The notes below the pieces were generated by a model. That model ran no database searches. It saw only the letters and a program-made list of their open reading frames with translations, and was not told the origin of the DNA. Position numbers and translations under genes: made by a program. Below are positions 1 to 8,187 of a DNA stretch of 64,000 nt, piece after piece (positions within the stretch are counted from its first letter, which is position 1; each line of letters opens with the position of its first letter). The stretch is from CBDBKL01 sp965116215 (GTDB taxonomy: Bacteria; Bdellovibrionota; Bdellovibrionia; Bdellovibrionales; JAKFYE01). The stretch spans positions 992,001-1,056,000 of the forward strand of contig OZ220494.1 in the NCBI GenBank assembly GCA_965116215.1, in the 5' to 3' direction.

Positions 1-10
1 TCAATCTAAG

Positions 11-214
11 GTGCAAGCTATTATCACACAAGGAGAGTTAAAGAGTTGGTACGATCGGTCTTTATCGTCGTCGTATTCTAAAAGTTTGGGAGCTTCCCTA
101 CTATCTATCTTCCATCAAGAATTTCAATATGAATTTCCATTTGTGGGAACATATTTGAATGATCTCTTCGAGGAGAGAAAATATAATAATATTGAAATGA
201 AAAATTGGTTATAG
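11..214 (+). CDS. Short uncharacterised ORF, probably gene remnant
   Basis: A 67-residue reading frame close to the window edge that I do not recognise. Its second half (from about residue 35, beginning QEFQYEFPFV) is closely matched by a second open fragment at 7764-7904, in DNA as well as protein. The two copies therefore come from one family of C-terminal sequence. No ribosome binding site stands out, and the frame may continue upstream of the window with a different start. It is either the C-terminal end of a larger broken gene or a small gene of unknown role. No function is proposed. Confidence 0.35.
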   Translation: MQAIITQGELKSWYDRSLSSSYSKSLGASLLSIFHQEFQYEFPFVGTYLNDLFEERKYNNIEMKNWL

Positions 215-243
215 TGTGCAAATCATTGGCCGTTATTTTCGAC

Positions 244-708
244 TCAGTAGAACCACTGGGGTTTAGAACGTGTTCTATTCCATTGAGCTATATCATACTT
301 ACTTTTCCGATAATAAAAACGGTAGCTTTCAACAGCATTACCAATATGATATTTTTTATCAAAACAAAGAACAAAATGAGTTTTCCTTTTCTGAGGAAAA
401 GAAATTTTTCTTCTGTTGTCTTTGCACCATAGAATGACGTCTTGAGATTTATGTATTTTGTTATAGCGGTAAGTGTATTCAGAACATAGAGCTAATCCAT
501 GTTCAATCAACCAAAGATAATTTTTTTCAGATGCCTTTGTCCAAAGAGAACACGGATGGTTATGATGAGTGGGCTTATATGGTGCTATACCTCGATGAAA
601 AGCAGAACATAAAAGCTGGGCTGTTTCTAGAGGCATCTTTACAACATGCTTATCACATTGCATTTGTGCAGCTTTAATCGGACTGTAATCCAAGACAAAT
701 ATATTCAT
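244..708 (-). CDS. Phage-type conserved protein of unknown function
   Basis: A 154-residue protein with a distinctive N-terminus: MNIFVLD, then a CDKHVVKMPLETAQLLC block at residues 18-32, a THHNHPCSLW block near residue 50 and an EYTYRY segment near residue 76. From memory this layout (N-terminal MNIF.LD, DKHVVKM, NHPC.LW) recurs in small proteins of tailed phages and large viruses, sometimes labelled pyrimidine-dimer glycosylase-like. I cannot confirm any activity. The conserved His, Cys and Asp/Lys residues look catalytic or metal-binding, which is inference. It has no operon partner. It is followed by a transposase relic at about 795-914, fitting an accessory region assembled by transfer. 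Confidence 0.6.
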   Translation of the reverse strand: MNIFVLDYSPIKAAQMQCDKHVVKMPLETAQLLCSAFHRGIAPYKPTHHNHPCSLWTKASEKNYLWLIEHGLALCSEYTYRYNKIHKSQDVILWCKDNRRKISFPQKRKTHFVLCFDKKYHIGNAVESYRFYYRKSKYDIAQWNRTRSKPQWFY

Positions 709-794
709 ATAAGATTAATCCATAAATCTAAAAGACTAATAGACATGGTCTGACTATCAAGAACTATTTTCAACAAATGGAAATATCTTAGGTG

Positions 795-914
795 TGAAAA
801 ATCCATTTTCATATGAGTTAAAAGAATGTGAGTTTAGGTTTAATTATAGACAAAGATAACCTGTGTAGGTTAATGTTAAAACTAGTTAGAAATAAACTCC
901 TTAAAGTGTCATGA
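795..914 (+). pseudogene. 3' relic of an IS1595/ISXO2-like transposase
   Basis: Translation of the + strand gives SYELKECEFRFNYR at about 813-853. After a frame change it gives LMLKLVRNKLLKVS and a stop at 912-914. The block LKECEFRFN followed by a leucine/lysine-rich tail is how IS1595-family (DDE_Tnp_IS1595) transposases end. Only the last 35 or so codons remain and the frame is broken, so this is a dead remnant. The final 15 bases (901-915) recur at 25931-25945, and a second relic with the same motif lies at 12845-13020. Confidence 0.55.
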
Positions 915-956
915 ACCAAAAAATAATATATAGGGAATTATTTAAAGTACATTATT

Positions 957-1517
957 TTACCAAAAACACCACCATTTTTTATGGATTTTTTTCCGCCAAT
1001 ACTCAGCTTTTTTGACATCTTTCTCCACTCCTAGGCCCTGTTTATACATTTCAGCAAGGTGATATTGAGCAGCACTATGTCCTTTCTGAGCTGCCTTCTC
1101 AAACCAATAAAAAGCCCCTTTATAATCTCTTTTAACCCCCTCTCCATTGTAATAGAGGATAGCCACTTTATACTGAGATTCTTGATCTCCCCCCAGTGCC
1201 GCTTGTCTCCACCAATCAAAAGAGGCTTTTAAATCGCGTGGCACTCTATAGCCACCACGTCCATATATTAAAGCAGTTTGTACCTGAGCGTCCCTATGTC
1301 CTAAATGTGCTGCCTTCTTAAACCAATACAAAGCTTCTTTAAAATCTCGCCGCACTCCATGGCCATAATAATAGCGGACTCCATTATTGTAAAACTCATA
1401 CTCATTTCCATAGGAGATCTGAGGGCCAATAAATAAAAAAATGAAAACAAGAAACACCTTAGTTCTGTAAGATAGACTATACTTTATAACCTGGCTGACT
1501 AATATCATATTGAACAC
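957..1517 (-). CDS. Secreted Sel1-repeat protein
   Basis: A 186-residue protein with an N-terminal hydrophobic segment (about residues 20-36, cleavage likely after ISYG) followed by three to four Sel1-like repeats of about 36 residues. The repeats are recognisable by A..WF.KAA..GH..AQ....LY..G.GV.RD (for example residues 60-75 and 130-150). Sel1 repeats form alpha-solenoid scaffolds for protein contacts. The signal peptide places it in the periplasm or outside the cell. It is divergently transcribed from another Sel1 protein (1651-2340) across a 133-bp gap, so the pair probably shares control DNA and arose by duplication. The specific partner is unknown. Confidence 0.8.
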   Translation of the reverse strand: MFNMILVSQVIKYSLSYRTKVFLVFIFLFIGPQISYGNEYEFYNNGVRYYYGHGVRRDFKEALYWFKKAAHLGHRDAQVQTALIYGRGGYRVPRDLKASFDWWRQAALGGDQESQYKVAILYYNGEGVKRDYKGAFYWFEKAAQKGHSAAQYHLAEMYKQGLGVEKDVKKAEYWRKKIHKKWWCFW

Positions 1518-1650
1518 ACACTCTCTCTTAGTGCTATTACTTTGTCTACCTTATAAAGAATCTCTAGCTCCTTAGTCAAAGATAAAACTTGTATGAAAGT
1601 ATTCCATTTGTATCTATTTCTTTCACATTCTTTCACAACTAAAAATTACG

Positions 1651-2340
1651 TTGACAGTAGATGTATTTATGAGAAAAGAAACCCATATGAAATCAAAAAG
1701 AAAGTTATTTGTGAAACCTCTATACGTCGCCAAGATGGCTTTATTTTTCACTATTTGTTTCTCTATTCCTTTATCGTACGGGGCTCAAGAAAAGGTTTGT
1801 CGAAAATTAAGCGTGTCTGATTGTCAAAATATCTTTAAATGGTTTAAAAAAGCAGCTGAACAGGGTCATACAGAGGCTCAATATGAACTGGCACTCATGT
1901 ACGATATGGGCGAAGGGGTGGAATACGATTTTCAAAAGTCTTTTTATTGGTTTGAAAAGGCAGCTCAGCAAGGACATAGTGCTGCCCAGTATGAGCTGGC
2001 ACTCATATACGATGTCGGCGATGGAGTTGAAAAAGATTTTCAAAAGGCTTTTTATTGGTTTAAAAAGGCAGCCAAACAAGGTGATACACGTGCTCAAAAT
2101 GGGCTTGGTTTAATGTATTTCTATGGCGCAGAAAGTTTACTTCTCTATGGCGGGGAAGATGCTGTTGTCGAGAGAGATTGTAAAAAATCTTTTAAATGGT
2201 TTAAAGCAGCTGCTGAACAGGGCCATAAACCCTCTCAGAGATATGTTAAGCAAATGAAAAAAGATGTTCAAAAGCAAAGTGGTAGCTCGAAGACAAAAAG
2301 ACGACGGCAAAAAGATCCCTTTTGCAGAGATGACAAATAA
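1651..2340 (+). CDS. Secreted Sel1-repeat protein
   Basis: Up to 229 residues. In-frame ATGs at 1651, 1669 and 1687 are possible; the last gives a conventional signal peptide (MKSKRKLF..., hydrophobic stretch ending at LSYGAQ). Four Sel1 repeats follow, with the signature WFKKAAEQGHTEAQYELALMY and near-perfect copies of it. The third and fourth are separated by an insertion carrying a glycine/aspartate loop. The C-terminus is a lysine/arginine-rich tail. It is likely a periplasmic scaffold or adaptor. It forms a divergent pair with the Sel1 gene at 957-1517, and the strong similarity of their repeats points to local duplication. Confidence 0.8.
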   Translation: MTVDVFMRKETHMKSKRKLFVKPLYVAKMALFFTICFSIPLSYGAQEKVCRKLSVSDCQNIFKWFKKAAEQGHTEAQYELALMYDMGEGVEYDFQKSFYWFEKAAQQGHSAAQYELALIYDVGDGVEKDFQKAFYWFKKAAKQGDTRAQNGLGLMYFYGAESLLLYGGEDAVVERDCKKSFKWFKAAAEQGHKPSQRYVKQMKKDVQKQSGSSKTKRRRQKDPFCRDDK

Positions 2341-2479
2341 AAAATAAACCAAATACAATAACACCTACGATTGAACAGATTCTCTTAGAGCATGTTCTAA
2401 GGATAAGTTTTCATTGTTTATCAAATTTGCAACATAGCCTTGAGCAAACTCTCAATCTTTAAACTCCTGAACTACAAGA

Positions 2480-5400
2480 TCATGTGAGAAAATATATTTC
2501 TATTTGACTAGGTTTTTCAATTTTAGTTAAGGACGGAGCAATATACAATTGTAAACCTACGTGAAGTCTAAGGTGTCTATCTTGGTTATCTTTTTTAATA
2601 CCCGAGCCTTTAAAATACTCCTCTCCATTGATTATTTCTTCTCTTAAATTTTTATCATTTGCCAAGTCATTAATCTTATACACAAAAAGATCCTTCCAGT
2701 TTTTAAAAACCTCCCTCTCTGTTTTTTTAGCGTCAACATTCTGAGTCGATTTTTCTTGTCTTTCCTCGACGTCAATATCTTTAACTCTCCTCTCTATTTG
2801 TAGGCCAGAGCCTTCTCTGACAAACATATAAAAACAAGGACGCTGTCTTGGATTCCAGGCTAAAAGATGCACCTCTTTCTGTTGACCATTTTGTTTTAAC
2901 AAAAAGTATTTCCCATAGGCTCCATCAACATTTTCTTTTGATATATCAGGATTATTTTGACATGAACCATTATATGAGAAAATTCTATATTCTTTATCAC
3001 TATCATTTGTAATAATAAGCCCTTTTTCCTTTATCCATTTTGGAAGAATATCTTTAGAGAAGATATCAATCCTCACATCTTTGAATTTACATTGAGACTT
3101 TATCTCTTTAAAGATCTTCTCGTTTTCAAAATATGCAAAATCCCGTCCTTTATCATCTAGTCCAGATACACTCTGCTCTACCTTTAAAAAATACTCTCTT
3201 GGATAGGCTTCATTAATGCCATAAAACTTCTTCTTATCCATTTCTGCTGTCTCAAACCCTAGTAACTCAGAAAAAGTTGTATGCTTGTCATATCCTTCTT
3301 TAATTTTATTTATAAACTGTGCTATCTTTTCCGGTGATAAATCAGGTTCAATTATTTTCTTCTCTGCAAGAGATGAAAGATTATTTACGATTTTCTCAAC
3401 GACTTCATATCCTTTAGGTTGTTCCTCTGATTTCTTAACGACACTATATCCTTTAGGTTTTTCCTCTGAACTCTCAAACTTTTTCTGAACCTCAGCAAAT
3501 GGGATCTGTAACTCTCTCAATTGCGATGGCTCTAAACCCCTACAGTCTGCCTCTACTTTAATATCATATGAGATACCTTCTCTTGAAAAAAACTTAAAGA
3601 TAAACTTCTTATAAAAATCCACTGAAGAAAACCATCTTGCATCAGAAATACCATGCCTATTAAAATGAACATCACGCCAGATAGATAAGCTATGACACCA
3701 ATACGTATCAATATTATTGAATAATGATGACAATGTGGATAAAAACGATGGCACATCTATATATTTACATATCTCTTTAAATTTCTTTTCTCTTTCATTA
3801 TATATGTAAAGAGACCCTAAAAACATAAGAGCTTGTCTACAACAGACAAGCACCTCATTGTAAGGGTCTTTATTATCTTTAGAGATATGCTGATTTTCAA
3901 TATCTTCCTTGAAATCTGACTCGTTGAACCTTGGTTTAACTTTAGAGATACGCTTATTTTTAATATCTTTCTTGAGATTATGGATCAGTTTTATAAAAAA
4001 CATATCCAAATCTTTTACAAAATGATCCTCAGAATCTTTCGAATAACTTTTATGTGCAAGTCTTGCAAGTGCTCTTATATAGTCCATAAGGAAAGTTTCA
4101 GTAGGGTTTTCATATTTCAAAATAGAAGTTAAACGCTGTTCAATGTATTCCCTTTCACTCTCATAGAAAATACCCTTTTGAAAACTGGCAGATAGAAAGT
4201 CAAAAAGAAAATAAGAAGAATCACTATTCTTATTTACACAGGCAGACACTTTAAATTTAAATAAAGTGAACCAAAGATTAAATAACAAATCCTTACATAG
4301 TCGATATTCTTTAATCTTATCTGTATTTTCAATAAGATTGTGAATCTTATCTATTATTTCTTTTAATATTTCGTTTTGAAGACTTGAGTCATCCTTTTCT
4401 CTCCCCTCTCCTTTAAGACTTTCAATAATAGATTGAATTCTTTGAATTTCCTTTTGAAATTGATTAAAGTGAAACCCTTCAATGTGCTCTAAAAGCAAGG
4501 CATCTATATTTTTAAGATATACTCTAAATTCATCTAATACAGATATTTCAGGTGGAAAAGAAAAACATCTTTCCAAATCACCCTCACAAAGCTCTAAATT
4601 TTTTTTATTACAATGAATATGAAAAGTTAAAGGTGGATAAATTTCAGAAATAGAAATATAAAAATCTTTTCCTGGTTTTTGGCTTTGAGGTCTTCTTGAA
4701 ATCTGCCCATCCTGAACATTGGCTTTAAGAGGTTGCAGTGCTTTGTCCGATGAATTTTCAGCAACATCTTTTGTATTCTTACTCAGAGCATTTTTCTCTT
4801 CAAATGTCTTAATCCATTCATCTAGTCCTTCAATCTTTACCTTAATAGGTTCTCTCTTGATAAAGATGGGGTGATAACCATCTTCTTTTTTAATTGCATC
4901 TTTATCTATTCCAAGCTGTTCATCTTTTATCCATTTTTCTATTTTACTTCTAACCTTATGATAACTTTCTTTATCTTTAAATTGATCCTTTTTATACTGC
5001 TCAAATATCTTTCTAAAAAAAACTCCATCGTCTCGATCTGTCTTAGAGAGTAAATGTATTATCAGCTTATAATATACACAACCCACTCTGAAAAAAAGAT
5101 AAATAATAGCACAAAAGATATAAAGTTTTGATGGAGAGGACTCAGAGTATGGCAGTCCAAGTACAACTAATATGATAAACTCTATTACTCTTTTTGTCAC
5201 TTTGAATCTTTCCTCTATAATAGCCAATTCGAAAGATCTCTTATCTTTAGAATAAAGGAATATAAGAAGTGGAATATAAAGTGTTGCCCAGATAGTAAAA
5301 ATACCAATAACACCGCCAGACGTTATTTCTGGCAATAAATCCAAAAGTGGACTTACACCTGTTGAGTTAGAAAATATAAAAAAGACATAATCAAAAATAC

Positions 5401-5494
5401 GTAGAATAAGAAAAAATAGAACGATCCCCCAATGTGGTAAAAAATTTTTTCTAGAGTATTCATTTTCCCTTATCCAAAATTTTAGATTTTTCAT
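2480..5494 (-). CDS. Large membrane-anchored protein of unknown function
   Basis: A 1004-residue protein I do not recognise. Four hydrophobic segments fall in the first 165 residues (about 22-42, 57-80, 104-120 and 125-150). They are followed by some 840 mostly polar, lysine- and glutamate-rich residues with helical character that are probably cytoplasmic. There are two internal short tandem duplications: KPKGY(S/E)VV at about residues 660-690, and an NK.ISK / NQ.ISK pair with surrounding acidic residues at about 510-540. The C-terminal third contains glycine/aromatic clusters that look like a folded domain. It is a single-gene unit on the minus strand inside the accessory region. Its neighbours (methyltransferase, TIR protein) make defence or mobile-element function possible, but that is only inference. 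Confidence 0.75.
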   Translation of the reverse strand: MKNLKFWIRENEYSRKNFLPHWGIVLFFLILRIFDYVFFIFSNSTGVSPLLDLLPEITSGGVIGIFTIWATLYIPLLIFLYSKDKRSFELAIIEERFKVTKRVIEFIILVVLGLPYSESSPSKLYIFCAIIYLFFRVGCVYYKLIIHLLSKTDRDDGVFFRKIFEQYKKDQFKDKESYHKVRSKIEKWIKDEQLGIDKDAIKKEDGYHPIFIKREPIKVKIEGLDEWIKTFEEKNALSKNTKDVAENSSDKALQPLKANVQDGQISRRPQSQKPGKDFYISISEIYPPLTFHIHCNKKNLELCEGDLERCFSFPPEISVLDEFRVYLKNIDALLLEHIEGFHFNQFQKEIQRIQSIIESLKGEGREKDDSSLQNEILKEIIDKIHNLIENTDKIKEYRLCKDLLFNLWFTLFKFKVSACVNKNSDSSYFLFDFLSASFQKGIFYESEREYIEQRLTSILKYENPTETFLMDYIRALARLAHKSYSKDSEDHFVKDLDMFFIKLIHNLKKDIKNKRISKVKPRFNESDFKEDIENQHISKDNKDPYNEVLVCCRQALMFLGSLYIYNEREKKFKEICKYIDVPSFLSTLSSLFNNIDTYWCHSLSIWRDVHFNRHGISDARWFSSVDFYKKFIFKFFSREGISYDIKVEADCRGLEPSQLRELQIPFAEVQKKFESSEEKPKGYSVVKKSEEQPKGYEVVEKIVNNLSSLAEKKIIEPDLSPEKIAQFINKIKEGYDKHTTFSELLGFETAEMDKKKFYGINEAYPREYFLKVEQSVSGLDDKGRDFAYFENEKIFKEIKSQCKFKDVRIDIFSKDILPKWIKEKGLIITNDSDKEYRIFSYNGSCQNNPDISKENVDGAYGKYFLLKQNGQQKEVHLLAWNPRQRPCFYMFVREGSGLQIERRVKDIDVEERQEKSTQNVDAKKTEREVFKNWKDLFVYKINDLANDKNLREEIINGEEYFKGSGIKKDNQDRHLRLHVGLQLYIAPSLTKIEKPSQIEIYFLT

Positions 5495-5852
5495 CGTATC
5501 TTCTGCTTTCCTTATTCAAAAATTTATCTTTTTAGCAAGATTTCTCTTTAAATATCAATAATAATGACTCTCCTAAAATAAATATTATATTATTATCTAC
5601 GAATAATTAAAAGACTCATTCAAAACAATCTTTTTAAGATGTCCATTTTTATTTGCACCTAAAGGAAAATGAGTTCAGGCTTAAGCACAATTGAAACTTG
5701 AACGAGACCAACGTGTATTTGTGCTTAAAGGAAAATAAATTCGAATTAAGTCTCTATCAGATTACATATAGATTTGATATTCATACTAGCACAAAGTAAA
5801 ACAATTAAAATTCTATCATCCAAAAGAGCTTCCTTGGACGTAACCCAAAGGC

Positions 5853-5894
5853 AAAAGACAAAAGACAAAAGACAAAAGACAAAAGACAAAAGAC
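5853..5894. repeat. Heptamer tandem repeat (AAAAGAC)x6
   Basis: Six exact head-to-tail copies of AAAAGAC, with partial units on both sides. It lies in non-coding DNA between the 1004-residue membrane protein and the small secreted protein. Copy number is likely to vary by slippage. No reading frame crosses it convincingly, so any effect would be on spacing. Confidence 0.95.
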
Positions 5895-5951
5895 AAAACA
5901 AGACTAAAACAATTCAGCCCATCGTGATCTAAAAAGAGCTTCTTATTAAGA

Positions 5952-5986
5952 TGTAAAAGACTTCATCTAAGATGAAGTCTTTTACA
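5952..5986. repeat. Perfect 16-bp inverted repeat with 3-nt loop
   Basis: TGTAAAAGACTTCATC is followed by TAA and then its exact reverse complement, so a very stable hairpin can form on either strand. There is no U-tract on either side, which argues against a standard intrinsic terminator. The arm contains AAAAGAC, the unit of the heptamer array 60 bp upstream. The element may be a remnant mobile palindrome, a replication or recombination site, or a protein-binding site. Confidence 0.95.
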
Positions 5987-6231
5987 AAAAACAGGCTGCC
6001 TAAACACATCAATCATAAAAAATTTATTCATCTTAAGGTGAAGCTTTTAACGCTTCTAACAAGCGCATATTCATCTAATATGGGGCGTTTTACGAAAAAT
6101 AGACAGATGAAAAATGAGATCGCTAAAATCGAATAAGAATATTTTGCAGTGCTTGAATCATATTGAGACATACTCAAAGTAAAGATTAAATAACAGGCTT
6201 CCGATAAAAACTCTGGGAGTGAAGTCAAATT

Positions 6232-6636
6232 ATGAAATTATTGATACCATTACTAGTTATGTGTTCAATACCTTGTTGGGGACACAATACTAGAATGAAC
6301 GACCCATGGGTTCAGGCAAGAAAAGCAGAGCTAAAACAGATTAGTTGTGCAGTAGGCCTTCTGCTCGACCTCCCTAAGAAAAAGTTTACTATGGAGCACG
6401 GCAGAGCTATAGATAACTTATGGTTGATTAAGGGAAGACTTTATCAGGCAATAGTGTTCTACTATGAAGACAGAAATATGAAGATTCCATTGGCATCAAG
6501 ATCTTTAGATTTATATTTAAAAGAGAGGATGGATTTTGAATTAAAACACTATGGTCGCAAATCAACTGTTCCCATCATTCTGGATGAGACCTTAGATCAA
6601 TGTCCTATTGAAAAAATAGTCGTAAAAAATAACTGA
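6232..6636 (+). CDS. Small secreted protein, unknown
   Basis: A 134-residue protein. The N-terminus MKLLIPLLVMCSIPCWG is a clear signal peptide (cleavage after about residue 17, GH). The mature part is about 115 mixed helical residues with two cysteines (Cys39 and a second near residue 124, in the C-terminal DQCPIEK segment) that could form a disulfide. I do not recognise the family. A weak GGAG lies about 13 bases upstream of the ATG. It is transcribed in the same direction as the methyltransferase that starts 115 bases downstream. No functional link is evident. Confidence 0.6.
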   Translation: MKLLIPLLVMCSIPCWGHNTRMNDPWVQARKAELKQISCAVGLLLDLPKKKFTMEHGRAIDNLWLIKGRLYQAIVFYYEDRNMKIPLASRSLDLYLKERMDFELKHYGRKSTVPIILDETLDQCPIEKIVVKNN

Positions 6637-6750
6637 TTAAAAATTTCTTAATTCTTTTGACCCCATTGAAACCAAAAGATTATTTTTTATAAATAGTATA
6701 GCTATTGAATAAGATTGTGAAATGAAGTATGTATAGTACAAGGGGAAAAT

Positions 6751-7731
6751 ATGCCAAATAAGGCTTTATTTAGAACGATTGACCTTTTTGCAGGAATCGG
6801 AGGAATAAGGTTGGCATTTGAAGCCTATGGTACCAGAAACGTATTTTCCTCGGAATGGGATAGTTATGCATGTGATATGTATGAAAACTATTTTGGAGAA
6901 CGACCCTATGGCGATATAACTAAAATTAATGAAAAATATATTCCTGACCATGAGATTCTTTTAGCTGGATTTCCCTGCCAATCCTTTTCAATAATGGGGG
7001 ACAAGAAAGGCTTTAACGAATCCCGAGGAACTCTATTTTTTGATATAGCTAGAATTGTTAAGGCCAAAAAACCTTTGGCTATTTTTCTTGAAAACGTAAA
7101 AAATTTTATGTCCCATGATAAGGGGAAAACCTTTCAAGTTGTAAAGAACACCTTAGAGGAACTTGGTTATGATATTCATGCAAAAGTTCTTAATGCTCTT
7201 GACTTTGGCCTTCCTCAAAAAAGAGAGCGTGTGATAATCATTGCAATAAAAAAAGAGCTAAATGCAAATTTCCAATTTCCTACTCAATCAATGATTCAAG
7301 AGAAAAAACTTGAGGATATTTTGTTAAAAGATACAGAAGTTGAAAAAAAGTATTTTGCAAATCCCAAAATACTTAAGCAAAGAAAAGAGAAGTGTTCTAC
7401 AAATCTGAAATTGAGTATTTGGCATGAAAACAAATCTAAAAATGTCACAGCGTCCCCTTTTTCATGTGCATTAAGGGCAGGGGCATCCCATAGCTACTTA
7501 CTAGTTAATGGAGCACGAAGACTGACACCTAGAGAACTTATGAGACTTCAGGGCTTCCCTGATAACTACCAGATTGTGATATCAGATGCACAGATGAGAA
7601 AGGTCACTGGAAACTCTGTCCCCATTCCAATGATTCAAGCTGTAGCTAAAGAATTAATAAAAACTCTCAAATTATCTCTTATAAGATATAACAGAGTAAA
7701 GAGAGAACGGAGAGATTATGCAGTTCTCTGA
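6751..7731 (+). CDS. DNA (cytosine-5-)-methyltransferase
   Basis: A 326-residue C5-cytosine methyltransferase that moves a methyl group from SAM to cytosine in a specific DNA site. Motif I is DLFAGIGG (11-18), motif IV is the catalytic GFPCQSFS with Cys76, motif VI is LENV (113-116), and motif VIII is QKRERV (156-161). Motif IX is LTPRELMRLQGFP (about 256-268) and motif X is GNSVPIPM (about 288-295). All key residues are present, so it should be active. The short variable region (about 175-250) sets the target. AAGGGGAA precedes the ATG. A restriction-enzyme gene once overlapped its 3' end (see 7718-7783) but is gone, leaving an orphan methylase. The KR-rich C-terminus matches its original stop. 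Confidence 0.95.
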   Translation: MPNKALFRTIDLFAGIGGIRLAFEAYGTRNVFSSEWDSYACDMYENYFGERPYGDITKINEKYIPDHEILLAGFPCQSFSIMGDKKGFNESRGTLFFDIARIVKAKKPLAIFLENVKNFMSHDKGKTFQVVKNTLEELGYDIHAKVLNALDFGLPQKRERVIIIAIKKELNANFQFPTQSMIQEKKLEDILLKDTEVEKKYFANPKILKQRKEKCSTNLKLSIWHENKSKNVTASPFSCALRAGASHSYLLVNGARRLTPRELMRLQGFPDNYQIVISDAQMRKVTGNSVPIPMIQAVAKELIKTLKLSLIRYNRVKRERRDYAVL

Positions 7732-7783
7732 AGCAAAAAATAGCCTTGATAAGGTTATAAAAAAATCAAGAGTTTCAATATGA
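7718..7783 (+). pseudogene. N-terminal stub of a type II restriction endonuclease
   Basis: A 21-codon frame whose ATG overlaps the methyltransferase stop region by 14 bases, the usual arrangement of a methylase-endonuclease pair. It encodes MQFSEAKNSLDKVIKKSRV and then runs out within two codons. From memory, the F.EAK..LD.II.KSRV start resembles restriction enzymes of the HaeII type, where KSRVHLYKPIQ follows. Exactly at SRV the sequence switches to the repeat also found at about 115-190. The enzyme gene was therefore cut by a recombination or deletion event. Family assignment is tentative; the truncation is visible directly. Confidence 0.5.
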
Positions 7784-7904
7784 ATTTCCATTTGTAAGTG
7801 AATATTTAGAAGATTTATTCAATCAGAGAAATTATCATAAGATCAAAAAGTATAAGTTGCTATCATATTTAACTCTTTTGATAAATACTCTATTTCAAAA
7901 ATGA
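7764..7904 (+). pseudogene. Gene fragment, second copy of the 115-214 sequence
   Basis: An open frame without its own start, encoding NQEFQYEFPFVSEYLEDLF, then a lysine- and leucine-rich tail, ending at TGA 7902-7904. It matches residues 34-60 of the frame at 11-214 (HQEFQYEFPFVGTYLNDLF), with about 28 of the first 29 bases identical and decreasing identity after that. It is therefore a 3' fragment of a paralogous gene. Its 5' part has been replaced by the methyltransferase/endonuclease sequence. Confidence 0.6.
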
Positions 7905-8187
7905 AAAATATAATACGATTAAGATAAGAGTTTTACTTCTTATATATTTATATATAGAAAATTCTTTTAACTATTTTAAAAAAAAACTAAAAAAGTGCTC
8001 ATCAAAAATTATAGATACTTTTTAAAGACAATGAAGGATTGCTAGAGTTTTAGTTCTGTGGCAATAAAAGTTAGATAGACAATTCATTCAAGATAATGAA
8101 TAAGATGCTTTTTTATGCCTTTTAAAGAGAGTGAATTAATTAAAATCTATTGACATTCGAAGTGCCATTTAATAGATCCTCCTTAAT
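7905..8187. other. AT-rich intergenic spacer
   Basis: About 280 bases of very AT-rich DNA between the gene fragment and the TIR-like gene. No gene or clear hairpin is seen. It probably holds the promoter for the downstream gene. A TTGACA-like hexamer (TTGACATT at about 8151) lies some 35 bases before the ATG, but no well-spaced -10 box can be named with confidence. Confidence 0.4.

Larger units (their letters stand above)
5495..6231. other. Repeat-rich intergenic stretch
   Basis: About 740 bases without a convincing gene. It holds the likely promoter of the 1004-residue protein (upstream of 5494 on the minus strand), a heptamer microsatellite (5853-5894) and a perfect 16-bp inverted repeat (5952-5986). 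Beyond it lies a looser copy of the TTCATCTTAAG / TGAAGCTTTTAA pattern at about 6029-6052. A 66-codon minus-strand frame at 6028-6228 overlaps these repeats and is not credible. Confidence 0.6.

Noticed and set aside
5853..5894. Heptamer array considered as CRISPR or iteron
   Set aside because: Unit far too short for CRISPR, no spacers, and no replication gene nearby.
6000..6080. Possible integron attC sites (GCCTAAAC, TTCTAAC pieces)
   Set aside because: Core-site consensus not satisfied and no integrase; palindromic repeats explain the pattern.
6028..6228. 66-codon minus-strand frame
   Set aside because: Overlaps repeats, no ribosome site, no recognisable domain.
7905..8187. Search for a partner gene of the TIR protein (cyclase, Argonaute)
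   Set aside because: No frame of useful length or motif found; TIR gene appears to stand alone.
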